From positions 1,240,001-1,304,000 of the forward strand of contig NZ_CP049199.1 in the NCBI RefSeq assembly GCF_011045195.1: DNA of 64,000 nt, written 5' to 3'. A program made the position numbers and the translations under genes. The first letter of the stretch is position 1. Each line of letters begins with the position of its first letter. A model generated the notes under the pieces. It ran no database searches and was not told the DNA's origin. It saw nothing but the letters and a program-made list of their open reading frames with translations. This DNA comes from Caulobacter soli (GTDB taxonomy: Bacteria; Pseudomonadota; Alphaproteobacteria; Caulobacterales; Caulobacteraceae). Shown here in pieces: positions 1 to 8,430 of the stretch.

Positions 1-1022
1 CAGGCGCTTTCCAGGAAGACGTCGACGGTCTCGTCCGAGCAGCCGGTGCTCTCGCCGCCCATCACGCCGCCGATGCCGATCGGCCGCTCGCCGGCGGCGT
101 CGGAGATCACGCTCATCTCGGGCGTCAGCTCGTAGGTCTTGCCGTCCAGGGCGATCAGGTGCTCGTCGCCGTGCACCCCGTGATGACCCAGGCGCGCCTC
201 GATCACGGTCCCAACCAGCTTGGCCGCGTCATAAACGTGCAGCGGGCGGGCGCGGTCGTAGGTGATCAGGTTGGTGATATCCACCAGCGTGTTGATCGGG
301 CGCAGGCCGATGGCCTTGAGGCGATCCTGCAGCCACTTGGGCGAGGGACCGTTCTTGACGCCCTTGATCAGGCGGCCGCTGAACGTCGGGCAGGCGTCGC
401 CGTCGACCTTGATCGTGATCGGGCAGGGGAAGCTCCCTGGCACGGGCGCGATCGACAGGTCCTTCAGCGTCCCCACGCCGGCCGCGGCCAGGTCACGGGC
501 GATGCCGGCCACGCCCAGCCAGTCGGGGCGGTTGGGGGTGACCTCGAAGTCGATGACGGCTTCCAGGCCCAGGGCCTGGGCGGCCGGCGTCCCGACGGCC
601 AGGTCGTCGGACAGCTCCAGGATGCCCTCGGAGCCGTCGTCGGCCTCGAGCTCGGAGCCCGAGCACAGCATGCCGTTGGAGACCACGCCGCGCACCGGCT
701 TCTCGACCAGGGTCACGCCCAGGCCCGGCACATAGGCGCCGATCGGGGCGTAGACGGTGGTCAGGCCCGGACGGGCGTTTGGCGCGCCGCAGACGATCTC
801 TTTGCGGCCGTCGACGGTGTCGACCTGGCAGACGCGCAGGCGGTCGGCGTTGGGGTGCTGCACGGCCTCGACGATCTTGGCCACCGTGAAGGCGGCCAGC
901 TTCGAGGCGGGATCGGTGACGTGCTCGACCTCGAGGCCGGCCATGGTCATGGCGGCGACGACTTCGGTGGCCGAGGCGGTGGTCTCAAGGTGGTCCTTGA
1001 GCCAGGAGAGGGTGAACTTCAT
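1..1022 (-). CDS. pheT: Phenylalanyl-tRNA synthetase beta subunit (N-terminal part)
   Basis: Large subunit of the cytoplasmic alpha2-beta2 enzyme that charges tRNA-Phe. About 340 N-terminal residues are visible and the rest lies beyond the left edge. The protein starts [14 protein letters not shown]. It continues with the EMAP/OB-type tRNA-binding domain (about residues 40-150, GLEVEHV and GILELSDDL) and the start of the B3/B4 editing region ([18 protein letters not shown]). The ATG lies 52 bp after the pheS stop, so pheS and pheT should share a transcript. Nothing looks unusual apart from the edge truncation. Confidence 0.96.
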   Translation of the reverse strand, partial: MKFTLSWLKDHLETTASATEVVAAMTMAGLEVEHVTDPASKLAAFTVAKIVEAVQHPNADRLRVCQVDTVDGRKEIVCGAPNARPGLTTVYAPIGAYVPGLGVTLVEKPVRGVVSNGMLCSGSELEADDGSEGILELSDDLAVGTPAAQALGLEAVIDFEVTPNRPDWLGVAGIARDLAAAGVGTLKDLSIAPVPGSFPCPITIKVDGDACPTFSGRLIKGVKNGPSPKWLQDRLKAIGLRPINTLVDITNLITYDRARPLHVYDAAKLVGTVIEARLGHHGVHGDEHLIALDGKTYELTPEMSVISDAAGERPIGIGGVMGGESTGCSDETVDVFLESA

Positions 1023-1074
1023 CGTGTCGGTCTCCAAACCCCGCCGGGCGGGGCTGGTGGAATCTCAGGGTGGA

Positions 1075-2148
1075 TCAGCTCAAGCCGCTGGCGGCGTTTG
1101 GCGCGGTGAAGGCGCTGAAGCCGTAGTGGTCCAGCCAGCGGCCGTCCGAGCTGAACATGTCGCGCAGGTCGGGCATGCCGTATTTCAGCATGCCCAGGCG
1201 ATCGACGCCCATGCCGAAGGCGAAGCCCTGATACTCGTCCGGATCGATGCCGCAAGCGCGCAGGACGTTGGGGTGAACCATCCCGCAGCCCAGGATCTCG
1301 AGCCAGCTCGTGCCTTGGCCGATCTTGATCTCGCCGCCCGAGCGATCGCACTGCACGTCCATCTCGGCCGACGGCTCGGTGAACGGGAAGTGGTGCGGCC
1401 GGAACTGGGTCGTCACCGCGTCGGTCTCGAAGAACCGGGCGATGAAGGTCTCCAGGGTCCACTTCAGGTGGCCCATGTGGATGCCCTTGTCGATCACCAG
1501 GCCCTCGACCTGGTGGAACATCGGCGTGTGGGTGGCGTCGCTGTCGCAGCGATAGGTGCGGCCAGGCGCGATGATCCGGATCGGCGGCTTCTGCGACACC
1601 ATGGTCCGCACCTGCACGGGGCTGGTGTGGGTGCGCAGCAGCATGCGTTCACCGGACTCCTTCGGATTGAAGAAGAAGGTGTCGTGCATCTCGCGGGCCG
1701 GGTGCTTCTCGGGGAAGTTCAGGGCCGTGAAATTGTGGAAGTCGTCCTCGATGTCCGGGCCCTCGGCCACGGCGAAGCCCATCTCGGCGAAGATGGCGAT
1801 CATCTCGTCCATGGTCTGCATGGTTGGATGCACGCCGCCGCGACGGCGGTGCGGGGCCGGCAGGGTCAGGTCCAGGGTCTCGCTGGCCAGGCGCGCGTCG
1901 AGGGCGGCGGTTTCCAGCACGGCCTTCTTGTCGTTCAGCGCCGTCTGCGCGCGGTCGCGCAGGACGTTGATCGCCGCGCCGCGCTCCTTGCGTTCTTCCG
2001 GGCTCATGGCGCCCAGGGTCTTGAGCAGGCCCGAGATCGAGCCGGTCTTGCCCAGGGCGGATACGCGCACGGCGTCCAGGGCGGCGAGATCGCCGGCGGC
2101 GGCGACTTGGGCCAGCACGTCGGCTTCGAGGGAGGTGAGATCGGTCAT
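1075..2148 (-). CDS. pheS: Phenylalanyl-tRNA synthetase alpha subunit
   Basis: Catalytic subunit of the class II phenylalanyl-tRNA synthetase, 357 residues. The N-terminal helical arm is followed by the class II core: motif 2 region with [20 protein letters not shown] (about residues 230) and motif 3 as [20 protein letters not shown] near the C-terminus. The frame is open 32 codons further upstream, but that part has no family similarity and runs into the rplT terminator, so I start at [12 protein letters not shown]. First gene of pheS-pheT. Its promoter should lie in the short gap between the terminator at 2206-2231 and 2148. Confidence 0.97.
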   Translation of the reverse strand: MTDLTSLEADVLAQVAAAGDLAALDAVRVSALGKTGSISGLLKTLGAMSPEERKERGAAINVLRDRAQTALNDKKAVLETAALDARLASETLDLTLPAPHRRRGGVHPTMQTMDEMIAIFAEMGFAVAEGPDIEDDFHNFTALNFPEKHPAREMHDTFFFNPKESGERMLLRTHTSPVQVRTMVSQKPPIRIIAPGRTYRCDSDATHTPMFHQVEGLVIDKGIHMGHLKWTLETFIARFFETDAVTTQFRPHHFPFTEPSAEMDVQCDRSGGEIKIGQGTSWLEILGCGMVHPNVLRACGIDPDEYQGFAFGMGVDRLGMLKYGMPDLRDMFSSDGRWLDHYGFSAFTAPNAASGLS

Positions 2149-2201
2149 GACGGGGTTCCGTCTAGAGCATTCGTGGGACGGGGAGTAGGGGAGCGCGCAG
2201 C

Positions 2202-2231
2202 AAAAAGCCCTCCGGTTCGCACCGGAGGGCT
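2202..2231 (-). terminator. Intrinsic terminator of rpmI-rplT
   Basis: An 11-bp GC-rich stem (AGCCCTCCGGT / ACCGGAGGGCT, 2206-2216 and 2221-2231) closes a 4-nt TCGC loop. On the minus strand it is followed by a run of five T (complement of 2202-2206). It sits 38 bp past the rplT stop and ahead of pheS. It therefore ends the ribosomal protein transcript and separates it from pheST. Confidence 0.88.
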
Positions 2232-2268
2232 CTTCAGATCGCAATCGGGGCGAACCCGATAGAAGACC

Positions 2269-2628
2269 TTAGGCGGCCAGGGCGGTGCGGACCTTGTCAG
2301 CAATGGCCTTGAACGCGACCGGGTCGTTGCCCGCGATGTCCGAGAGGACCTTACGGTCGATCACGATACCCGCCACGTCCAAGCCGTGGATAAATTGCGA
2401 GTAGGTGAAGCCCTCGATGCGAGCGCCGGCGTTGATGCGTTGAATCCACAGCGAGCGGAAGGCGCGCTTGCGCACCTTGCGGTCGCGGTACGCGTACTGG
2501 CCGGCCTTGTCGACGGCGGCCTTGGCGGTGCGGATGGTGTTCTTGCGGCGGCCGTAGAAGCCCTTCGCCTGTTCAAGAACCTTCTTGTGCTTGGCGTGGG
2601 CGGTGACGCCACGTTTAACGCGAGCCAT
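2269..2628 (-). CDS. rplT: 50S ribosomal protein L20
   Basis: 119-residue L20, an rRNA-binding protein needed early in 50S assembly and, in several bacteria, a translational repressor of its own operon. The sequence is typical: [18 protein letters not shown], the basic long helix [17 protein letters not shown], and the globular end with [11 protein letters not shown] and FIHGL. Length matches the family. It follows rpmI by 13 bp in the usual rpmI-rplT order. In many bacteria infC precedes rpmI directly, but here infC is 6.6 kb upstream. Confidence 0.98.
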   Translation of the reverse strand: MARVKRGVTAHAKHKKVLEQAKGFYGRRKNTIRTAKAAVDKAGQYAYRDRKVRKRAFRSLWIQRINAGARIEGFTYSQFIHGLDVAGIVIDRKVLSDIAGNDPVAFKAIADKVRTALAA

Positions 2629-2641
2629 GTGTCAGCGCTCC

Positions 2642-2842
2642 TTAAAGGCCGTAGGGCAGGTACGAACGGATGGTCTTGGCGTCGGATTCGCTCATGACCT
2701 TCGTGCCGCGGTTTTGGCGGATGTACTTGCCGTTGTGGCCGATCAGACGGTGACGCTTGCCGGCGACGCCGGCTTTCAGCAGGCCCGTGGCCGTGATCTT
2801 GAAGCGCTTCTTGGCGCCCGACTTGGTCTTCAACTTAGGCAT
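2642..2842 (-). CDS. rpmI: 50S ribosomal protein L35
   Basis: 66-residue L35 of the large ribosomal subunit. It begins [20 protein letters not shown], the family signature, and has the basic [16 protein letters not shown] segment. It is first of the rpmI-rplT pair. The 156-bp upstream gap to the S9 peptidase gene contains a hairpin that may be a leader structure (see 2888-2922). Confidence 0.98.
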   Translation of the reverse strand: MPKLKTKSGAKKRFKITATGLLKAGVAGKRHRLIGHNGKYIRQNRGTKVMSESDAKTIRSYLPYGL

Positions 2843-2887
2843 TTCGCGTCGGAGCGTTTAACGGCCCCGTCCTCTAGATAGCATGAC

Positions 2888-2922
2888 GAACCGCCATGGC
2901 ATGCCAATTGGCCAGGCGGTTC
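2888..2922 (-). promoter_or_regulatory. Candidate structured leader upstream of rpmI
   Basis: Inverted repeat GAACCGCC / GGCGGTTC (2888-2895 and 2915-2922). The 19-nt loop holds a second palindrome, TGGCATGCCA. It lies 45 bp upstream of the rpmI start on the same strand and has no T-run, so it is not an obvious terminator. L20-operon leaders are structured in other bacteria. Whether this one binds L20, acts as a processing site, or is chance symmetry cannot be told from sequence. Confidence 0.3.
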
Positions 2923-2998
2923 CGGAAAGGCGGGGTTACTACGGGAAAGAGGCGAAGAAGGCAAGCGCCGTCTCCGCCCCTCCGGTGACGCCCGTCGG

Positions 2999-4924
2999 CT
3001 AGTTCGGCGGGTTGTTCTTTTCGAGGAAGGTGACGGTCGCCGCTAGCATCTGCTGGCGAGTGGCTTCGCGCGAAAGCCAGTGGTCTTCCTCGCGCAGGGT
3101 CACGAACTCGACGGGTTTGCCAGCCTTCTCCAGGGCGCGACGCATGTCCGTGCTCTGATCGTACTGCACGACGGTGTCTTCCTTGCCGTGGATGAGCAGA
3201 ACCGGGCCATCGGCTTGGTCTGCGTGCCGGGCGGGCGAGCGCGCGTCCAGCTTGGGATCCGAGGTCGAGGTGACGCCGAAAAGACGCTTGTGATAGCGCA
3301 CGGTCCGGCTTTCCTCGCGATAGCGCAGGATCTCGAAGTTGATCATCTGGCGCACATCGCCGATGCCGGCCACGGACACCGCGCAGCGATAGACGCCCTT
3401 GTCCAGCGTGATGCCGGCCAAGGCCGCGTAGCCGCCGTAGCTGGCGCCGGTGATGCACACGCGCTTGGGATCGACGATCCCCTGCTTGGCCAGGAAGCGC
3501 ACGCCGTCCGAAAGGTCGGTCTGCATCTTGCCGCCCCATTCGCCGTCGGCGGCACGGATGAAGTCCTCGCCGCGACCCGTGGAGCCCCGGAAGTTGGGCT
3601 GCAGCACCGCGTAGCCACGCGACGCCAGGGCCTGGGCCCACCAGTCGAAGCCGGCTTCGTCACGGGCTTCCGGTCCGCCGTGAGGCAGGACGATCAGCGG
3701 CAGGTTCTTGGCGGCCTTGCCTGGCGGCAAGGTGAGATAGCCTCGGATCTCCAGGCCGTCGGCGGCGGCGTACTTGATGGCCCGCACCTCGGCGACGTCG
3801 GTCGGGGTCAAGGTGGGATAGGCCGAACCGACCTTGCTCAGTTTCTTGGCCGTCAGGTCGAGCAGGTAGAAGCCGCCCGGTTCGCCGGTGCCTTCGACAT
3901 AGACCACGATCTTGGCGTAGTCGGGCGTGTGGGACGACAGGGTCAACTGACGGCCCGGGAAGACGCCGGTAATCATCGACCAGGCGGCGGCGAGCCGGGG
4001 CTCGTCGAAATGGTACTGCCTGTAGCCGTCGTCGGTGCTGGTGCCGATAACGTGGTTGGCGTCATCCATGATCACCCGGAAGGAGCCGTCGGGACCGTAG
4101 AAGTCGCCTTGCTTGCCATCGGCGATCGAGATGTTGGCCAGCTCGTATCCGCCGGTCTTCTCGTTCTTGATCGACATCACCACGGACTTCTCGTCGAGCG
4201 ACAAGCCCTCCATGCTCGGCCCGTCGAGCGGCGCGGTGACGACATAGCCGTCGACCCACTTGCCGTCCCTGCGCAGTTCCATCGACCAGCGCGAGGTATC
4301 GCGGTCATAGACGGTGCGGGCGATCACCGTGCCGTCGGTCTTGAACAGGTAGTCGCCGGTCTGGGTGTCGCCCATCTGCACCATGGCGGCGACGCCGGTG
4401 TCGGGATCGACACGATAGAGATCGAAGCGGCCCGCCTGGATCGATTTGGCTTCTTCGCCCGCATAGAACTGGGTGAAGATCGTCGGCTTGCCATTGACGA
4501 CGCCGCCGATGGGGCTGGAGCTGAGGACGTTGTTGATCGTCTCGTATGAACGCTTGGGAATCTGGACCGAGGCGCCGGTCTTGATGTTGATGCTCGTCGC
4601 CTGGAACTGCTCGCCCACATAGGTGACGTATTCGATGGCCTGGGTGCGCGAGACCTCGGCCACCACGTGGTTCGGGTCCGACCACATCACGCCGCGCATC
4701 TTGACCTTGCCGAACTCGACGGCCTGGACGTCGCCGCCGTTCAGCGGCTGGATGATCACCCGGCTGTTTTCACCGTCATGGGCGATGTAGGCCAGGTTGG
4801 CGCCGTCGCTCGAGATCTCGACGTCCGAAATGGCCGGCAGGCGGCCGTAGGCGTCGAGCGAGCCCGCCAGGGCGCTCGACGAAACCAGCGCGGCCAGGGC
4901 GGCGCCAGCGAACAACTTCAACAT
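2999..4924 (-). CDS. Secreted S9-family peptidase (prolyl oligopeptidase/acylaminoacyl peptidase type), copy 1
   Basis: 641 residues with a signal peptide (MLKLFAGAALAALVSSSALAG). An N-terminal beta-propeller-like region (about 25-390) is followed by an alpha/beta-hydrolase domain with oxyanion HGGPEARDE, nucleophile elbow GASYGGYAAL (Ser about 495), acid Asp in HGKEDTVVQ and His in REEDHWLSRE. It probably cleaves small peptides in the periplasm. I start at the second ATG because GGGGGA lies just ahead of it. It is a paralogue of the gene at 6325-8277, sharing the exact C-terminus FLEKNNPPN. An MFS gene separates the two on the same strand. Confidence 0.92.
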   Translation of the reverse strand: MLKLFAGAALAALVSSSALAGSLDAYGRLPAISDVEISSDGANLAYIAHDGENSRVIIQPLNGGDVQAVEFGKVKMRGVMWSDPNHVVAEVSRTQAIEYVTYVGEQFQATSINIKTGASVQIPKRSYETINNVLSSSPIGGVVNGKPTIFTQFYAGEEAKSIQAGRFDLYRVDPDTGVAAMVQMGDTQTGDYLFKTDGTVIARTVYDRDTSRWSMELRRDGKWVDGYVVTAPLDGPSMEGLSLDEKSVVMSIKNEKTGGYELANISIADGKQGDFYGPDGSFRVIMDDANHVIGTSTDDGYRQYHFDEPRLAAAWSMITGVFPGRQLTLSSHTPDYAKIVVYVEGTGEPGGFYLLDLTAKKLSKVGSAYPTLTPTDVAEVRAIKYAAADGLEIRGYLTLPPGKAAKNLPLIVLPHGGPEARDEAGFDWWAQALASRGYAVLQPNFRGSTGRGEDFIRAADGEWGGKMQTDLSDGVRFLAKQGIVDPKRVCITGASYGGYAALAGITLDKGVYRCAVSVAGIGDVRQMINFEILRYREESRTVRYHKRLFGVTSTSDPKLDARSPARHADQADGPVLLIHGKEDTVVQYDQSTDMRRALEKAGKPVEFVTLREEDHWLSREATRQQMLAATVTFLEKNNPPN

Positions 4925-4995
4925 GTAATCCCCCAACTCAACGGCGAAGAATTAGCGACGCACGGTGAAGCTGTCGAGGGGGCAAGCGGTTGAGC

Positions 4996-6270
4996 CTAGG
5001 CGGGGGTCTTGACCCGGTGCTCGATGGTCAGGGCGAAGGCGACGGCCGGCAGCATCAGCACCGCGCCCAGCCAGAAGGGACCGCCGATGGCCAGGCCGAA
5101 CAGCGGGCCGGCCAGCATCGGGCCGCTCATCCGGGCCAGAGAGCCGGCGGCGGCGTTCAGGCCCAGCATGGCGCCCTGCTTGTCGGGCGAGGTCCCGCGC
5201 GAGATCAGGGCGGCGATGCAGGGGAAGACCAGCGACTGGCCGAACGCGGTGCAGCCCACGGCGACGGGCACCAGGGCGGCGGTCGGGACAAACGGCGTGA
5301 CGGTCAGGCCGATGGCGATGAAGATCAGGCCCGCCACCAGGACCTTGGCCTCGCCGAACCGGCGCGCCAGCCGGCCAGTGATCAGGCCCTGGCCGACCGA
5401 GGCGACGACGCCGATCACCGCGAAGCACAGGCCGACCTGCTTGGGACCCCAGTCGAAGCGCGCCTGGGTCCACAGGCCGAAGACCGACTCCATGCCCGAG
5501 AAGGCGGCGGTCGTGATCAGGGTGACCAGCAGCACCCGCGACAGCAGGGGATCGGCGCTGGCGGCGGCCAGGTGGTCGCGGCGACGGATGACCGGCGCGT
5601 CCTTGTGGCTGGGCGCGCGGCTCTCGACCACGAACAGGAAGACGCCCAGCGAAGCGATGGCGGCCAGGGCGGCGGCGGTCAGCAGCGGGATCTGGAAGGC
5701 CAGGCGTCCGGTGTCGGAATGGCCGAACAGCTTGGCCACGCCCGGCAGCAGTCCGCCCAGGGTGGGGCCGACCACGAAGCCCATGCCGAACGCCGCGCCC
5801 AGCAGGCCCATGCGCCCGGCCCGCTTTTCCGGCGGGGTGACGTCGGCCATGTAGCCCTGGATCGTCGAGATGTTGCCGGTGGCGCAGCCGCTGAACAGAC
5901 GGATCGCGAAGAACCACAGCATGTTCGGCGCGAAGGCCAGGGCCACGTACGAGACGGTGTTGGCCAGGATGGTGCCGATCAGCACCGGACGCCGGCCGAT
6001 GCGGTCGGACAGGCGTCCCCAGAACGGCTCGGCGATGAACTGGCCCAGCGAATAGGCCGAGAACAGCGCCGTCACCTGCCAGGGGCTGGCGTTCATCGAC
6101 TTGGCGTAGAAGGGCAGCAGCGGGATGACCAGCCCGAAGCCCACCAGGTTGATGAACACCACGAGCAACAGGACGTAGAGCGCGCGCGGACTGGCGTCCG
6201 GCGTCTTCACGGCGGCGGGGGCGGGCGGGGCGGTCAGCGTACTCATCAGGCCGGGCGGTTTACGCTTCAT
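4996..6270 (-). CDS. MFS transporter, TetA-like (DHA1) exporter
   Basis: 424 residues with about twelve hydrophobic helices. After a soluble N-terminus of about 28 residues comes helix 1 (LYVLLLVVFINLVGFGLVIP). Motif A of the superfamily, GRLSDRIGRRPVL, lies between helices 2 and 3 (about 85-97). The closest family by eye is the TetA/multidrug group of proton antiporters, but the substrate cannot be assigned. Start MKRKPPG is preferred over MSTLTAPP because AGGA sits 6 nt ahead. A perfect 30-bp palindrome lies just upstream of that ribosome binding site. The flanking S9 peptidases suggest peptides or amino acids as cargo; that is inference. Confidence 0.9.
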   Translation of the reverse strand: MKRKPPGLMSTLTAPPAPAAVKTPDASPRALYVLLLVVFINLVGFGLVIPLLPFYAKSMNASPWQVTALFSAYSLGQFIAEPFWGRLSDRIGRRPVLIGTILANTVSYVALAFAPNMLWFFAIRLFSGCATGNISTIQGYMADVTPPEKRAGRMGLLGAAFGMGFVVGPTLGGLLPGVAKLFGHSDTGRLAFQIPLLTAAALAAIASLGVFLFVVESRAPSHKDAPVIRRRDHLAAASADPLLSRVLLVTLITTAAFSGMESVFGLWTQARFDWGPKQVGLCFAVIGVVASVGQGLITGRLARRFGEAKVLVAGLIFIAIGLTVTPFVPTAALVPVAVGCTAFGQSLVFPCIAALISRGTSPDKQGAMLGLNAAAGSLARMSGPMLAGPLFGLAIGGPFWLGAVLMLPAVAFALTIEHRVKTPA

Positions 6271-6283
6271 CGCGCGTCCTGGC

Positions 6284-6313
6284 GACCGCTATCTGAAATT
6301 TCAGATAGCGGTC
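6284..6313. promoter_or_regulatory. Perfect 30-bp palindrome upstream of the MFS gene
   Basis: GACCGCTATCTGAAA is followed directly by its reverse complement TTTCAGATAGCGGTC, 15 bp per arm with no spacer. It occupies most of the 54-bp gap between the S9 peptidase stop and the MFS start, and ends 3 bp before the MFS Shine-Dalgarno. Two readings fit: a repressor operator (TetR-, GntR- or MarR-like dimers) or an RNA hairpin that controls or separates translation within the S9-MFS transcript. No regulator gene is adjacent. It has no T-run, so simple termination is unlikely. Confidence 0.6.
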
Positions 6314-6324
6314 CCGTATCGACG

Positions 6325-8277
6325 TCAGTTCGGCGGGTTGTTCTTTTCCAGGAAACCGACCACGGCGGTCAGCATCTGAAGACGCGTGGCGCCGCGCGAC
6401 AGCCAGTGGTCCTCGCTGGGCAAGGTGATCAGTTCGACGGGCTTGCCGGCCTTCTTCAGGGCGTCGGCCATCAGCGTGCTCTGGACGTAAGGCACGACGG
6501 TGTCGTCCTTGCCGTGGATCAGCAGCACCGGGATCTCGGCCTTGCCGGCCTGCTGGACCGGCGAGATGGCGGCCAGGTCGGGATCCTTCAGGCCGTCGGC
6601 GCCCATGTACCGCAGCCAGAAGCGCTGGGTGGAGTTGTCGTTGCTCTCGTAGAGCCTGTTCTTGTCGACCAAGAAACGCTTCAGGTCGGCCGGACCGGCG
6701 ATCGACGCCGCGCACCGATAGACCCCTCGATCCAGGGTGGCGCCGGCCAGGGCCGCGTAGCCGCCGTAGCTGGCGCCGACGATGCAGACCCGCTTGGGAT
6801 CGATCGTTCCCTGCTTGGCCAGATAGCGCACGCCGTCCGACAGGTCGGTCTGCATGGCCTTGCCCCACTCACCGAAGCCGGCCTTGACGAACGGCCAGCC
6901 GAAGCCGTCCGACCCCCGGAAATTGGGGCGCAGCACCGCGTAGCCGCGCGAGGCCAGGGCCTGGCTCCACCAGTCGAACTCCAGGGTGTCGCGGGCTTTC
7001 GGACCGCCGTGCGGCAGCACCACCAGCGGCAGGTTCTTGGGGGCCTTGCCGTTCGGCAGGGTCAGGTAGCCGGTGATCTCCAGGCCGTCGGCGGCCTTGT
7101 ACTTGATCGGCTCGACCTTGGAGACGCCTTCCGGCGTCAGGTCCTTGTAGACCTCGCTCAGGAAGCTCGCGCTCTTGGTGTTCAGGTTCACCAGGGCGTA
7201 GGCCGGGCCCTGGGTGGGGGAATCGACCTGAACCACCAACTGGCGCTTGTCGTTCGACCACGAGACCAGCGTCACCTGCTCGCCGGGGAACGCCTTGGTC
7301 ACGGCGTTCCAGCTGGTCTGGAGCTTGGCGTCGAAGAAGATGTAGCGGCGGTCGTCGCCGACCAGGCTGAACGCGCCCACCAGGCTGGATCCGTCGGGGG
7401 CGTGGATCAGGCCGTCGAACCGGGCGCTGTCGGGGATCACGACGTGACTGCCGTCCAGGGCGTATTCGTTGAGGACGGTCTTGTCCTCATCGTCCTCGTC
7501 GTCCATCCAGGCCAGCGCGGAATGGCCGTCGCGCCCGATGCCGGCCACGCCGTGGGATCCCATCTTCGAGATCACCTGCTCGGCCGTGATCCAGCCGCGC
7601 TCGCCCTTGATCTTCAGCGTCCAGTCGCCCTTCTTCTGATCGTAGCGCGACTGGGCCAGGGGCTGGCCGTCGGGCGACACCAGCCAGTCGTCTGTGTCTT
7701 CGTTGACGCCGCTGTCGAGCCTGCGGGTCGCGCCAGTCGCCAGATTGATCTTGTACAGCGTGTTCACGCCGCGGTTGTCGAGGAAGTGCACGCCCTCGAC
7801 GAAGGCGTAGGGAACGCCGTCGATGAAGCGCACGTCCGGCGCTTCCAGGACGACGTTCATCGCCTCTTCCTCATTGGCCATCAGCAGGCGCTGCTTCTTG
7901 GTGACCAGGTTGTAGTCGAACGCCATCAGGTATTCGCGCTTGGGCCCGGACAGGCCGTGGACCTCGGCGGTGCTCGAAGTCGTGACCAGCACGTGATCCA
8001 TGCCGGCCCATTGCACGCCGCGCAGCTTGGTCGTGGCGAAGTTCATGGCCGACAGCAGCTTGCCGCCTTCGGCGGCTTCGCGGATCAGCAGCATCCGGCT
8101 CTCGCCGTCGGTGACGGCGATCGCCAGCTTCGTCCCGTCCGGCGAAATCTCGATCTGCTCGACGTTGGGCAGGCGCCCGTAGACCGACAACGGCGGAACC
8201 TGCGCCCAAGCCGCGCCGGCGCCGATCGCGGCCACGATAAAACCCGCCGTGGCGACGGCCAGAAGCTTCTTCAACAC
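6325..8277 (-). CDS. Secreted S9-family peptidase, copy 2
   Basis: 650 residues with a signal peptide (KKLLAVATAGFIVAAIGAG, cleavage likely after AWA). Then come a propeller-like region and an alpha/beta-hydrolase domain with HGGPKARDT, GASYGGYAAL (Ser about 503), HGKDDTVVPY and SEDHWLSRG. There is no ATG at the 5' end. GTG at 8277 is preceded by GGGGGA with a 6-nt gap, the same purine run used by copy 1; a TTG at 8301 is the longer alternative. Paralogue of 2999-4924, with matching motif spacing and C-terminus. Probably first of an S9-MFS-S9 transcript. The role should be periplasmic oligopeptide cleavage. Confidence 0.91.
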   Translation of the reverse strand: MLKKLLAVATAGFIVAAIGAGAAWAQVPPLSVYGRLPNVEQIEISPDGTKLAIAVTDGESRMLLIREAAEGGKLLSAMNFATTKLRGVQWAGMDHVLVTTSSTAEVHGLSGPKREYLMAFDYNLVTKKQRLLMANEEEAMNVVLEAPDVRFIDGVPYAFVEGVHFLDNRGVNTLYKINLATGATRRLDSGVNEDTDDWLVSPDGQPLAQSRYDQKKGDWTLKIKGERGWITAEQVISKMGSHGVAGIGRDGHSALAWMDDEDDEDKTVLNEYALDGSHVVIPDSARFDGLIHAPDGSSLVGAFSLVGDDRRYIFFDAKLQTSWNAVTKAFPGEQVTLVSWSNDKRQLVVQVDSPTQGPAYALVNLNTKSASFLSEVYKDLTPEGVSKVEPIKYKAADGLEITGYLTLPNGKAPKNLPLVVLPHGGPKARDTLEFDWWSQALASRGYAVLRPNFRGSDGFGWPFVKAGFGEWGKAMQTDLSDGVRYLAKQGTIDPKRVCIVGASYGGYAALAGATLDRGVYRCAASIAGPADLKRFLVDKNRLYESNDNSTQRFWLRYMGADGLKDPDLAAISPVQQAGKAEIPVLLIHGKDDTVVPYVQSTLMADALKKAGKPVELITLPSEDHWLSRGATRLQMLTAVVGFLEKNNPPN

Positions 8278-8430
8278 GCGTACTCCCCCAACTTCGTCCA
8301 AACTAACAAAGCCGGCCGTACAGTCGAGCTTGTTTACAGCGCGAGGTTGTTAAGGGGGCTCGATCCGAGACGCTTCGACCGCGCGACTTTATCCCGGCGT
8401 CGCGGAACGCCAGTCAGGGGAGGGATCTGG

